Source of the DNA: JAJPKK01 sp963824905
Lineage (GTDB): Bacteria > Pseudomonadota > Alphaproteobacteria > Rhizobiales > Xanthobacteraceae
Direction of reading: 5' to 3'
Assembly (NCBI GenBank): GCA_963824905.1
Contig: CAWGRH010000027.1
Coordinates: 310,001-374,000, forward strand
DNA length: 64,000 nt
Below the pieces are notes generated by a model. The model was not told the origin of the DNA, did not search any database, and was given only the letters and a program-made list of their open reading frames with translations. Shown one piece after another: positions 28,950 to 37,203 of this stretch (positions within the stretch are counted from its first letter, which is position 1; each line of letters begins with the position of its first letter). Both the position numbers and the translations under genes were made by a program.

Positions 28950-29042
28950 TCAGTGCAAGATGGTCACCGCGAACACGACCATGATGGCGGCGCTGAGTGA
29001 TCCCATCACCGCGAGCGGCACGAATTCATTATGGTACCGCAT
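28950..29042 (-). CDS. 30-residue single-helix membrane peptide
   Basis: The ATG at 29042-29040 encodes MRYHNEFVPLAVMG followed by a run of hydrophobic residues (SLSAAIMVVFAVTIL) and ends in His. A short polar head with one continuous membrane helix is a sensible small membrane protein. The ribosome binding site (GGGGGTAG) is only moderate. It lies among other tiny membrane proteins (29496, 32380) in a stress-type cluster. No function can be assigned. Confidence 0.45.
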   Translation of the reverse strand: MRYHNEFVPLAVMGSLSAAIMVVFAVTILH

Positions 29043-29180
29043 TACTACCCCCGGCTTTTCATCAGTATTCGCTGGAGAACATTGGCGGCACGGTTTGGTT
29101 CGGTGGAACCATCAAAAAGTTTTTTCCGCGAGAAGGGGAACCGGCGTGCTGCGCTGCCGCGGCATCGGCGCTGCCCGCAA

Positions 29181-29390
29181 TCAACCTGATTCTCGCCGAC
29201 GTTGACGGCCGCCAACGGAGGATGCTGGACGTCGCAACGGCCGCGCGACGGGCGGCGGCGAAGGGGCCTCGGCCGTGCTTGCGTAGGCATGAGCGAGCTC
29301 GGCCAACAGGAGCTTTTGAGCAGGCTCCGACGCCTTTTCTGCGAGGGAAATGCAGGCGTCCGCTCGCTTCGCGCGTTTGTCATCGGTCAT
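29181..29390 (-). CDS. Small hypothetical protein, uncertain C-terminus
   Basis: From the ATG at 29390-29388 the first 45 residues (MTDDKRAKRADACISLAEKA, then a second helix ending in AYASTAEAP) look like the short helical proteins common in Bradyrhizobium-type genomes. After about residue 45 the sequence turns into Pro- and Arg-rich text of the kind produced by reading GC-rich DNA out of frame, so the real stop may have been lost to an indel. Weak ribosome binding site. Confidence 0.4.
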   Translation of the reverse strand: MTDDKRAKRADACISLAEKASEPAQKLLLAELAHAYASTAEAPSPPPVARPLRRPASSVGGRQRRRESG

Positions 29391-29495
29391 TGAGTCACGA
29401 CGTGAAAGATTTTGCCCGCCCACGCTCAGTTCGAAAACTCAAGACGTCGTTGACTACTTGCCGACGCTCAGGCGCGGCGAACACCAGAATCACGC

Positions 29496-29675
29496 CTACA
29501 ATCGGCGGCTGAAACTGCCACGCACTCCGCCGAAAATGAGCGACACGATGAACAGCACGAGCGCGACCACGAAGATGATCTTGGCGAGACCAACCGCCGT
29601 CCCGGCTATGCCGCCGAAACCGAGCAAGCCGGCGATCAGTGCGATAATCAGAAGAGTAATGACGAGGTGCAGCAT
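29496..29675 (-). CDS. UPF0391/DUF1328 (YtjA-type) small membrane protein
   Basis: 59 residues from the ATG at 29675, with GGAG upstream. Two hydrophobic helices (LVITLLIIALIAGLLGFGG and the IIFVVALVLFIVSLIFGG stretch) are separated by AGTAVGLAK, and it ends in a short basic tail. This is the complete UPF0391 pattern. Members are often induced by general stress in alphaproteobacteria. A candidate EcfG-type promoter lies just upstream. Confidence 0.88.
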   Translation of the reverse strand: MLHLVITLLIIALIAGLLGFGGIAGTAVGLAKIIFVVALVLFIVSLIFGGVRGSFSRRL

Positions 29676-29706
29676 GGCCCGGCTCCGAAGGTGCGCTTCC
29701 ACATCA

Positions 29707-29732
29707 AACCGCTATGCTGTACAAAAAGTTCC
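29707..29732 (-). promoter_or_regulatory. Candidate general-stress (EcfG-type) promoter
   Basis: On the minus strand GGAAC (29732-29728) is followed after 16 bases by CGGTT (29711-29707), close to the alphaproteobacterial EcfG pattern GGAAC-N16/17-CGTT. It ends 32 bases before the UPF0391 start codon. One mismatch in the -10 element and no experimental support keep confidence low. Confidence 0.35.
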
Positions 29733-29770
29733 CTATATGCCATCGCGGTGTCGCCTGACTTCGGGGGAAC

Positions 29771-30748
29771 ATGTGCGACTTCGCGGTGTTCATCCCCGAT
29801 GGAAAATTATGCGTCATGAATTCCGTGAAAATTCTTCGCAAGGCAGACCCGCGTGAGCCCCTGAATATAAGATCCGGCACTAGCCGGGCCGTCGTTGCGC
29901 AGGCGATCAGGCAGAGCTGGCAAATCATCAAGGATACCGCGTATGGCTTCATCGCCGATGAAGCGTTGAGCCGAGGGGCTGCTATCGCATTTTATGCCGC
30001 GACGTCACTTGCGCAGGTGCTCCTCATTGTCATTGCCATAGCGGGCCTGGCGTTCGGACAGGACGCCGCACAAAACGCGATTACCGGACAGCTCAGCGGG
30101 CTGATGGGCGATCAAACGGCGCAGGTGCTGCAGACAGCAATCGCGAGCGCCTCAAATAAATCTTCAGGGACCGTTGCCACTCTGGTCGGCCTCCTCACGC
30201 TGATCCTGACGGCTTCGGGCGCGTTCGGCGAGATGCAATCGGCTCTGAATACGATCTGGAAAGCCGAGCCATCAGGAACCGCGATCATTCGGCTGATCAA
30301 GGCGAGAGCGCTCAGCCTCGGGCTGGTCGCCGCGCTGGGATTTCTGTTGCTCGCATCATTGGTCGTGAGCGCGGCGCTAACCGCGTTCGGTAATCAGCTC
30401 AATGCGGTGCTGCCGTTCGGCAGACTAATTATTTCCTCCATCAATCTCGTCGTCTCTTTTGTTCTGCTCTCGATTCTGTTTGCGGCGATCTACAAGATTC
30501 TACCCGACCGGCCGCTGGCCTGGGGAGACGTCGTCCTTGGCGCCGTGGTTACGACCGTACTGTTCATGGCAGGAAAGTCGCTCATTGCTTCCTACATCGG
30601 CAGCAGCGCCGCGGTTTCGAGCTACGGCGCTGCCGGCGCACTGATTGCAGTGCTTTTGTGGGTGTACTACTCCGCTCAAATCTTTCTCCTGGGCGCGGAA
30701 TTCACCAAAGCCCACGCGAATCACCGCAATCCTGACGGCGGGGCCTAG
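29771..30748 (+). CDS. YihY/BrkB-family inner-membrane protein
   Basis: 325 residues. The ATG at 29771 has GGGGGA just before it. A second ATG at 29816 is possible. Six hydrophobic segments follow a soluble N-terminus. The family hallmarks are present: DEALSRGAAIAFYAATSLA in the first helix region, LNTIWKAEP, LPDRPLAWGDVVLGAVVTT, and SSYGAAGALIAVLLWVYYSAQIFLLGAEFT near the C-terminus. The family was once annotated as ribonuclease BN, which is wrong. Its real function is unknown. The neighbourhood suggests a role in envelope stress. Confidence 0.9.
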   Translation: MCDFAVFIPDGKLCVMNSVKILRKADPREPLNIRSGTSRAVVAQAIRQSWQIIKDTAYGFIADEALSRGAAIAFYAATSLAQVLLIVIAIAGLAFGQDAAQNAITGQLSGLMGDQTAQVLQTAIASASNKSSGTVATLVGLLTLILTASGAFGEMQSALNTIWKAEPSGTAIIRLIKARALSLGLVAALGFLLLASLVVSAALTAFGNQLNAVLPFGRLIISSINLVVSFVLLSILFAAIYKILPDRPLAWGDVVLGAVVTTVLFMAGKSLIASYIGSSAAVSSYGAAGALIAVLLWVYYSAQIFLLGAEFTKAHANHRNPDGGA

Positions 30749-30819
30749 GTGCTCCGGGGGACGAGGCAACTCCAGCAGCGTGCGGCAAGCGCCTGCACCA
30801 CCTTCGAGGCGCCGCGCCA

Positions 30820-32195
30820 TCAAAAGAGCGGTGCGAGCACCATGCAGACCGCGGCGGCGGCCATGACGCCGGTCGCCAGCCAGCCAACAACTCGGCGATG
30901 GCCTGCGATCGTAAAACTGCCCATGATCTTGGGGTTGCACGTGATCAGCATCATCATGGCCATCACCGGGACGGCGACGACGCCGTTGACGACGGCGCTC
31001 CAGAAAAGCGCCTTCACGGGATCGATCGGCGAGAAATTGATCCCGATGCCGGCCAGCGTGGCGGCGACAAGAGCGCCGTAGAACGCTTTCGCTTCGAGCG
31101 GCCGGCGGCTGAGCCCGCTCGGCCACCTGCAGGCCTCGGCAAGCGCATAAGAAGCGGAGGCCGCGAGCACCGGCACCGCCAAGAGGCCGGTGCCGATGAT
31201 GCCCAGGGCGAACAGCGCGAAGGCAAACTCGCCGGCCACCGGCCGAAGCGCCTCGGCGGCCTGGCGCGATGTCTCTATGTTGGTAATGCCACGCACGTGG
31301 AGCGTCGCGGCGGTGGTGATCACAATCGCGAGCGCAACGAGATTGGAAAGCGCCATCCCGAGATACGTATCGATGGCGATACGGGCTTCCGCGCTTTCGC
31401 CCTGCGCAGGAGCGCGCAACAGAGGCTTGCGCTGCGGGACGGCGCGGATGTCTTCGACCTCTTGCGCCGCTTGCCAGAAAAAGAGATAGGGGCTGATGGT
31501 CGTGCCGAAAATTGCGACCACGGTGGTCCACAAAGAGGGATCCCGCGACAGCGTCGGAAGAAAGAGGCCCTTGGCCGCCTCAGCCCACGGAATTTTGACG
31601 AATAGCACCGTCCCGAAATATGCGAACAGCGACAGTGTCAGCCATTTCAAAACGGCGACATAGCGGGCATAGCTCATGAAGACCTGAAGCAGCGCGCACA
31701 GAACGCCGAACAACAGAACGTAAAGGGCGCGCGATCCGCCAATCAGGAGCTGAACCGCATCGCCCATCGCACCGAGATCGGCGCCGATATTCACGGTGTT
31801 CGCAAGCACGAGCAACCCGACGATCGTCTGCAATATCCAGTTCGGATAATGCCGGGCGATATTGGCGGCGATGCCGCGACCGGTCGTGCGCCCGATGCGG
31901 GCGCTGATCTCCTGAACGACCGCCATCAAAGGGTAGGTGAGCAACAGCGTCCAGCTGATCGAAAATCCGAATTGCGCCCCCGCCTGCGAATAGGTGGCAA
32001 TTCCGCTGGGATCGTCGTCGGAGGCGCCGGTAATGAGACCCGGCCCGAACGCTCGGAAGACACGTTCGATAGCGCCCGCGCACTCCTCCAGGGCTGGGCG
32101 TGGCCGGACGCTTGGGCGTGGCGGGGATTGCAGGGGAGAGACGTCGCTGCGCCGGGGTCTGTCAAGGGGGCGCGTGATACCTTGGCGCCGCTCAT
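30820..32195 (-). CDS. Nramp-family divalent metal transporter, N-terminal frameshift
   Basis: From residue ~45 onward the protein is a typical Nramp carrier: FGPGLITGASDDDPSGIATY (helix 1, with the Asp-Pro-Gly-type metal site written DDDPSG), LMAVVQEISARIG, about eleven hydrophobic helices, and GTTISPYLFFWQAAQEVED. In the main frame there is no ATG between the upstream DUF6496 gene and helix 1. A better start is the ATG at 32195, overlapping the DUF6496 stop (ATGA), in a different frame. It reads MSGAKVSRAPLTDPGA to HAQPWR and rejoins the main frame after two extra bases around 32055-32075. Repaired length is 457 residues. The family imports manganese or iron with protons. Helix 6 should be checked for the metal-binding Met. 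Confidence 0.8.
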
Positions 32196-32377
32196 TTCTT
32201 TTTGGCGGGGACTTTCTTTCCCTTCGTTCGCGCCTTGGAGAGGCCGATGGCAATGGCCTGCTTCCGGCTCTTGACCGCGCCCCCGCGGCCGCTCTTGGCC
32301 GTGCCGCGCTTAAATCGATGCATCTCGCTTTTGACTTCCGATCCCGCACTGCGGGAATATTTACGCCGCGACGCCAT
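32192..32377 (-). CDS. DUF6496-type small basic protein
   Basis: 61 residues: MASRRKYSRSAGSEVKSEMH, a Gly-Lys-Arg-rich middle (KSGRGGAVKSRKQAIAIGL), and a Lys-rich tail ending KKVPAKKK. The Ser-Arg-Lys-Gln-Ala-Ile-Ala-Ile-Gly-Leu stretch is the conserved core. Composition suggests nucleic-acid binding, but the function is not known to me. Starts 2 bases after the DUF3309 stop and overlaps the Nramp start. Confidence 0.85.
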   Translation of the reverse strand: MASRRKYSRSAGSEVKSEMHRFKRGTAKSGRGGAVKSRKQAIAIGLSKARTKGKKVPAKKK

Positions 32378-32379
32378 AG

Positions 32380-32532
32380 TTATATTCGTCCCATCAGCAC
32401 TAATATGAGGAGGATGATCAGGACAAGGCCGAGCCCGCCGGACGGATAGTATCCCCAGCCCGAGCTATATGGCCATGTCGGCAACGCGCCCACGAGCAGC
32501 AGGATGAGAATGATAAGGAGGATTGTGCCCAC
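32380..32532 (-). CDS. DUF3309 small membrane protein with GTG start
   Basis: 50 residues from a GTG at 32532-32530 with AGGAGCT six bases upstream. The sequence is (M)GTILLIILILLLVGALPTW, then a Tyr/Gly/Trp-rich turn (PYSSGWGYYPSGG), then LGLVLIILLILVLMGRI. Two helices around an aromatic-glycine loop is exactly the DUF3309 pattern. First of three coupled genes (DUF3309, DUF6496, Nramp). Easily missed because of its length and start codon. Confidence 0.85.
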   Translation of the reverse strand: MGTILLIILILLLVGALPTWPYSSGWGYYPSGGLGLVLIILLILVLMGRI

Positions 32533-32561
32533 GCTTAGCTCCTATCTCTATTCTTTCGATC

Positions 32562-32586
32562 AACTGCAAAAGGCGAATGAAGTTCC
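32562..32586 (-). promoter_or_regulatory. Candidate general-stress (EcfG-type) promoter of the DUF3309 operon
   Basis: Minus-strand GGAAC (32586-32582) and AGTT (32565-32562) are separated by 16 bases, 29 bases before the GTG start of DUF3309. A plus-strand GGAAC also occurs at 32601-32605, facing the ferritin-like gene, but its -10 partner (CTTT) is poor. Assignment rests on pattern only. Confidence 0.35.
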
Positions 32587-32668
32587 ACGTGCGGGGCGAA
32601 GGAACTTTGAGCGGAGCTTCGCTTTGACGCCTGGGGACGGGGATTGTCAGCATCCAGCAAGACGCACG

Positions 32669-33136
32669 ATGGCCGATTCAAAGCCCCAGAGATCCGAGCA
32701 AAGCATTACCCGCGAACGCCTCGCCGAATTGCTCAACGAAGACCTTTCGCGCGAGTATCAGGCCATCATCGCCTACGTCGTCTATTCTCAGGTTTTGAGG
32801 GGCGCGGCCTACATGAACACCGCGGATCAGCTCGAAACCCACGCGCATGACGAACTGGAACACGCGCTGATCATTTCCAGGCAAATCGACTATCTCGGAA
32901 AAATGCCGTCGGTGACGCCAAAGCCGGTACGGACATCTGAGAAAGCCGAAGAAATGCTCCGTTTCGACCTCGAGAACGAAAACGAGACAATTCGCCAGTA
33001 CCGGGATCGCGTACGGCAATGCGAAGCGTTGGGCGAGTTCGCGAGGGCGGAGCAGATTCGGCAGATCCTGACCAAGGAGCAGGATCACCAGATCGATCTC
33101 GCCACCGCGCTCGGAGAGGACGTACCCAACGTTTGA
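32669..33136 (+). CDS. Ferritin-like (bacterioferritin-type) domain protein
   Basis: 155 residues from the ATG at 32669. A four-helix ferritin-like bundle is suggested by LLNEDLSREYQAIIAYVVYS (first metal Glu), ETHAHDELEHALIISRQIDYL (the ExxH pair), ENENETIRQYRDRVRQCEAL (second Glu) and ILTKEQDHQIDLATAL (a final E-x-x-H-type pair), so a di-iron site is plausible. The length is that of bacterioferritin-like proteins rather than Dps. No Met heme ligand is obvious. Adjacent to an Nramp importer and stress-type genes, it probably stores or detoxifies iron. Confidence 0.82.
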   Translation: MADSKPQRSEQSITRERLAELLNEDLSREYQAIIAYVVYSQVLRGAAYMNTADQLETHAHDELEHALIISRQIDYLGKMPSVTPKPVRTSEKAEEMLRFDLENENETIRQYRDRVRQCEALGEFARAEQIRQILTKEQDHQIDLATALGEDVPNV

Positions 33137-33663
33137 AAGCGCACCTTCTGAGGTCGTGAGAATCAGCCCCGGCGCGTGGGCCTGGCGTTGTTCGCCGCCG
33201 GCAAGTTCGCCGGGCGATCAGGGCGGCAGCGGCGCTGCACCCCGCTGGACGCGGATATGCAGCCGCTTTGAGGCCTGTTGCGCGCGCGGCTCCTCGGTTA
33301 TCTGACCGTAGTGGGACTTCCGAGGGGCATCATCGCGACGACGCAAACGCATCGACTGTTCGGCAACGATTGCCTACGCAGTGGAATTCCCTGAAGGAGA
33401 CAACCGGCGTGGCAGTGTTCGTTTGGTTATTTGGCGCGTACCGTCACCGAACCACGGGTATTCGAGCGCGGACTGGGCGCAAATTGGCACGACGCTTCAG
33501 CCAATTCGCGTGTGAAGAAGCCCGAAGAATTCGTTCTGAGCCGGCCCGATCCGCAATTTGGCCCGGCGCAGCAGCCTCAGAATCGCCAAGAACTGCGCCT
33601 GAAATTTGCCCGGATATGAAAGTCAAGACATGAGGGGGATTATCCACATGAAAGTGCCGCAGG
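33137..33663. other. Gene-poor stretch
   Basis: These 527 bases between the ferritin-like gene and the exported protein at 33664 contain a 62-codon frame at 33431-33619 (TTG start, polar, no known relative) that I do not accept as a gene. There is also a Gly/Cys-rich frame that looks like chance coding. The AT content is higher than in neighbouring genes. No RNA gene or terminator recognised. Confidence 0.4.
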
Positions 33664-34146
33664 GTGTCTGGTAGTCGTCGCGTGAGTGGGACGAAGTCTC
33701 GGCTGTGCATTTCAAGCTGGATCGCCGCGGCGGCGATCTTTGGCAGCTTTGAGGCGAATGCCTTCGTTTGCCTTCCATCGGCCGAGGCGGTCAAACAGCA
33801 GGACCCTGCGGCGTGGCCCACGTGGACTTCGCGCGCTCCCGGGTTCGAAGGAAAGAAATGCTGGTACGCATCCACACGGGCTGGCGCACACGATCATCAG
33901 AAGCTTCCGGCGAAGGAGCCCGCCGTTGTTGTCAGAGCACCTCGCGAGCCCCAGCGCGAGCCCGAGCCCGAGGTCACCGGATCGGCCACTGAGTTCGAAC
34001 AGGCTCGACCGTCCGCGTCGGACTTGAATTCGACGTTCGAAGATCGGTTTTTGGCGGTGTGCCCAATTGCCGAACGCCCGGTTCCGGGGTGCGGGTCGCA
34101 GCCGGGAATAATCGGCCGACGGAACGATCGCTCAAAATTCTTTTAA
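33664..34146 (+). CDS. Exported hypothetical protein with conserved Trp/Cys core
   Basis: Up to 160 residues from a GTG at 33664. A GTG at 33682 is an alternative. A hydrophobic leader (CISSWIAAAAIFGSFEANA) is followed by FVCLPSAEAVKQQ, AAWPTWTSRAPGFEGKKCWY, then a Pro/Glu/Arg-rich tail. The Ala-x-x-Val...Trp-Pro-x-Trp...Cys-Trp pattern occurs in small exported proteins of Bradyrhizobium relatives, whose function is unknown to me. The last ~50 residues look disordered and may be misread. Confidence 0.55.
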   Translation: MSGSRRVSGTKSRLCISSWIAAAAIFGSFEANAFVCLPSAEAVKQQDPAAWPTWTSRAPGFEGKKCWYASTRAGAHDHQKLPAKEPAVVVRAPREPQREPEPEVTGSATEFEQARPSASDLNSTFEDRFLAVCPIAERPVPGCGSQPGIIGRRNDRSKFF

Positions 34147-34265
34147 CTGGCTACCGCGTCGCATGTCCGGACCCGATCCGGGGCGCCGGACCTGTTCTCG
34201 CAACTCGCGTCTCTTCTCCACAAACCGGACCTTCCCACTTTTCGCGCGGACGCTCGGGGAAAGTA

Positions 34266-35723
34266 TCACGCCCGGATTGCGAGCTTGTCTGCCAGAGAGC
34301 TCACATCGTCGGTGCGATCGAGCGACCACAAGGCTTGCAGTATGGCGTCCGTGTCCTCCTGCAAAACGCGTCTGCCGAGGTTGCTGCGAAACTTGCGTTC
34401 CACGTCGGCGCGGGTCATGGGTTTTCCAGGAAAGCCCGGCATGTCGTCGACCTGATGCGTGATGTGGCGGCCATCGTTAAGAATAGCCGTGACGCGCGTT
34501 GGCGGTGCATTACCGACCGAAGCGGCGAATGCCGGGTCTTCCTTCACAGTCGTCTTGCTCATCAAGGCAAGCGCAGGCGGATCGCGCAGCCGTTCCGCTG
34601 CATAGCTTTCGTTGCTGATGTCGCCATCGAGCATGGCGCGTGCTGTGATGTAGGGCAGGCTGTGGTCCGCAGTGTCACGGTTCTTCGGGCTCCATTTCTC
34701 TCGGTCGCGTCCGGCCTGCTCGTAGCCGCGACGGCTGGTCGCAATCTCGATCGCAGCGATGCGATCGAGATCGCCTACCTCTTTGGCGACCATGAGGCTC
34801 GCCACGATCGCCGTCTGCGCATAGACGACGGCCGGATAGGCCTTCATGCCGCACTGATGGATCAAAAACGATCCGCCCCTCCCCCCGAAGACGCCGAGAT
34901 TCACCTCGGCCGGCGCGGAGACCAGCTGGAAGAAGCCTTTGCGCCCCTCGAAGATGGGCTCTGGCCCAGTGACACCGCCCCGCGCCAGCATGGCAGCGAA
35001 GACTGCGTTGCGTCCGGCCTCGGCATCGGCCAGGCCTTTCCAGTCGGAATTAGCCTGGGTCCGGGTCTGCCCCATCGGAATGTGGTCGTTGATCGCCAGG
35101 TTGACCGCCTGCACGAGTTGGTCCGTGGAAAGCTTCATCAGCTTGCCGGCGGCCAGCGCGACAGCGGGCAGGCTAAAGACCGGCGCATCCCAGCCGCGCG
35201 TCATCGCATCGGACAGATCCGCCATGCGGCAGTTGACCTCGTAGGCGATCACGATGGCGGTGATCAGCTCCGCGCCATTGGCTCGTTCGGCCTCGGCGAC
35301 GGCCAGGCAGGGCGCGACATGATCGCTCGGGTGCACCGCTCCCGAGGGAGAGGCGTAGACGTCATTGAGGTCGAAGTACCGCACAGCTGCGCCGTTGGCG
35401 AAGGTGGCAAGCTCGGGGGAGGTCCGCGAGCGGGTGCCGATGACCGTGGCAGCACCCCTGGACCCGGCGAGAGCGATGTCCCGACCAACTTTGACCGGCC
35501 GCTCGTCGAAAGCCGCAATCCCGCAGCCGAGTGCATCAATGACATGCGCTTTGGTCCGCTCCACGGTGGAGCGATCGATATCGATAAAGCGCAGGTCATT
35601 GGCATAGCTTGCGAGTTGCTCGGCAAGCGGCCGGGAGCCTTGCCCGAGTGCGCCGCGATGGAAAGCCGGCACTGCAACGGCGCCCACCGCCAGACTGAAG
35701 AACTTGCGACGAGCAAGGTTCAT
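34266..35723 (-). CDS. MmgE/PrpD-family protein with a twin-arginine leader
   Basis: 485 residues. The N-terminus MNLARRKFFSLAVGAVAVPA has Arg-Arg-Lys-Phe-Phe before a hydrophobic core, a Tat-type leader, ending near ALGQG. The mature part is a complete MmgE/PrpD fold: IDALGCGIAAFDE, TFANGAAVRYFDLNDVY, HPSDHVAPCLAVAE, and a C-terminal VERKFRSNL. Family members (2-methylcitrate dehydratase, cis-aconitate decarboxylase, iminodisuccinate epimerase) normally act in the cytosol, so export is unusual. It follows the exported HpaI-type aldolase by 139 bases on the same strand, and the two plus the cyclase look like one leftward unit. Confidence 0.85.
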   Translation of the reverse strand: MNLARRKFFSLAVGAVAVPAFHRGALGQGSRPLAEQLASYANDLRFIDIDRSTVERTKAHVIDALGCGIAAFDERPVKVGRDIALAGSRGAATVIGTRSRTSPELATFANGAAVRYFDLNDVYASPSGAVHPSDHVAPCLAVAEAERANGAELITAIVIAYEVNCRMADLSDAMTRGWDAPVFSLPAVALAAGKLMKLSTDQLVQAVNLAINDHIPMGQTRTQANSDWKGLADAEAGRNAVFAAMLARGGVTGPEPIFEGRKGFFQLVSAPAEVNLGVFGGRGGSFLIHQCGMKAYPAVVYAQTAIVASLMVAKEVGDLDRIAAIEIATSRRGYEQAGRDREKWSPKNRDTADHSLPYITARAMLDGDISNESYAAERLRDPPALALMSKTTVKEDPAFAASVGNAPPTRVTAILNDGRHITHQVDDMPGFPGKPMTRADVERKFRSNLGRRVLQEDTDAILQALWSLDRTDDVSSLADKLAIRA

Positions 35724-35862
35724 GCTGCTTCCGCCAGTTGTCCCGGTGCAAGGATAGCACGTCGCCGCGAGCGCACTCTAATTCGCCGTGCGCGAGCAAT
35801 CAGGCGTCCGAAGTACCAGCCCTTCCAGGGATGGATCAAACGAAGTGAAGGCCGCCTTTGCC

Positions 35863-36873
35863 TCACCGCGTCCTTGCCGCCGAAAACGGGCCAATCTCGG
35901 GCTTGGCCTGCGTATCCGCATACTCACCGAGTTCGGCCTTCACTCCACGCGCGATCGCCGCCATCTCATTGCCGGCCTGAAAGCACGTGAAATCGGGCCG
36001 CTCACGCCACGCCCAGGGGCCGCAGAGTTTCACGCCGGCATTGATGGCTGCGTCGTGGACAATGTTGATCTCACGCTCATAGTCGGGATCGCCCTGCTTG
36101 TAGCCGCTGAAATTCCCAAGATCGCTGCTCGCCGCGAAGATCGCGTGCACGCCCGGCACCTTGGCGATCTCGTCCGCGTGCTTGAGGCCTTCGAGGGTTT
36201 CGATCATCAGGATCAGCACGACGTTGTCATTGATGGTGTTGCGATAGCCGCCCGGCACGCTGCCCCACATATCGGGACCGAACGCAAAGCCGCCGCCCAG
36301 GCTACGCTTGCCGAGCGGCGGGAAGTAGGTCCAGTCCCGTGCCGCCTTCGCCTCCTCGACGGTGTCGACCGTCGGTACGACCACGACCAGCGCCCCGGCA
36401 TCAAGTGCGTGCTGAATCTGGAATTCATCCGCGTAGGGCACACGCACCCCCGGCACTGCCTTCGCGTGCGGGCAGGTATGCCATGCCTTGGCGACCTTAT
36501 CCCACGTGTTGTTCGCGTGTTGCATCTCCGTCCAAATGAAGTCGTAGCCGGCATTCGCCATAGCGCAATAGGTGGTCGGATCGGTGCCGGATGAGACTGT
36601 ACCGCCCACCAACTTGCCGCCGGACATGAGCTTGATCTTGGCTGGATTCCATATCTTGGTTCCGGGCGGCGGTGTAAAAGCGTTGCCGTATTTCCAGGTG
36701 TTCATATCGAACGGACCCTGATTGACCGCACCAGCGGGCGCGACCTCCCGCGCCTTGCTGTCCACGCCGGCAGGGGCTGCTAGTGGAAATTGATTTTGCT
36801 GCGCGTTCGCGACGGCGCCAGACATGCAGACCGCCAAACATGCGGCGGATATGCCAACAACACGTCTCTTCAT
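35863..36873 (-). CDS. HpcH/HpaI aldolase-family protein with a Sec leader
   Basis: 336 residues. The leader MKRRVVGISAACLAVCMSGA is cut after VANAQ, and about 45 linker residues precede the barrel. The barrel shows GGTVSSGTDPTTYCAMANAG, FIWTEMQHA (usual position of a metal-site Glu region), VPGVRVPYADEFQIQHALDAGA, VVPTVDTVEEA and LMIETLEGL (metal-binding Glu). This is the 2-keto-3-deoxy acid class II aldolase pattern. Such aldolases are normally cytosolic. Signal peptide plus linker implies a periplasmic version. Metal ligands seem present, so catalysis is possible. Substrate unknown. Confidence 0.83.
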   Translation of the reverse strand: MKRRVVGISAACLAVCMSGAVANAQQNQFPLAAPAGVDSKAREVAPAGAVNQGPFDMNTWKYGNAFTPPPGTKIWNPAKIKLMSGGKLVGGTVSSGTDPTTYCAMANAGYDFIWTEMQHANNTWDKVAKAWHTCPHAKAVPGVRVPYADEFQIQHALDAGALVVVVPTVDTVEEAKAARDWTYFPPLGKRSLGGGFAFGPDMWGSVPGGYRNTINDNVVLILMIETLEGLKHADEIAKVPGVHAIFAASSDLGNFSGYKQGDPDYEREINIVHDAAINAGVKLCGPWAWRERPDFTCFQAGNEMAAIARGVKAELGEYADTQAKPEIGPFSAARTR

Positions 36874-37090
36874 TGTCTCCTCCCCGATTTGGCTCCGACC
36901 TGGAGATCAGTCGGTGCTTCTAGGCGACCGGGCATCGGTGCCCTTGCATCTTAGTACTTTACTGGTTCTGCACACCTATGCGCTGTTGGCCGCCAGCACG
37001 GCAGGCCGCATCTGAGTATTGCCGTCGCCGCCCGTGCATTCGACCGCAGTGGCGCCACAACACCTGGGTTGCACCGCCTGCAACCGGTTC

Positions 37091-37126
37091 GACCGACCGC
37101 AGGATGCGCTGCATCCGCAGTCGGTC
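37091..37126. repeat. Nested inverted repeat
   Basis: GACCGAC (37091-37097) pairs with GTCGGTC (37120-37126), and inside it GGATGC (37102-37107) pairs with GCATCC (37111-37116) around GCT. The short unpaired side bulges are unequal. It could be an operator or part of a processed leader. The neighbouring 37144-37183 hairpin is stronger. Confidence 0.45.
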
Positions 37127-37143
37127 CGCATGCGCCGCGCACC

Positions 37144-37183
37144 GTCCACGTCGGCGCGCGAGTTCATCGGCGCCGACGTGGAC
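37144..37183 (-). terminator. 14-bp perfect hairpin just downstream of the cyclase gene
   Basis: GTCCACGTCGGCGC (37144-37157) and its exact complement (37170-37183) enclose a 12-base loop, 20 bases beyond the cyclase stop codon. The stem is strong enough to terminate or to protect the 3' end, but there is no T run on the minus strand. A rho-independent terminator is therefore only one possibility. Confidence 0.5.
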
Positions 37184-37203
37184 AGGGTTTGCCCATGGCG
37201 AAG

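Larger units (their letters stand above)
36874..37203. other. Intergenic region with two strong hairpins
   Basis: The 330 bases between the cyclase stop (37204) and the aldolase start (36873) contain no credible gene but do contain two inverted repeats, listed separately. The aldolase promoter is probably near 36880-37000, where the composition becomes less GC-rich. Confidence 0.5.

Noticed and set aside
33431..33619. 62-codon frame in the gene-poor stretch
   Set aside because: TTG start, no ribosome binding site, no recognisable family, and a competing frame on the other strand. Not enough to call a gene.
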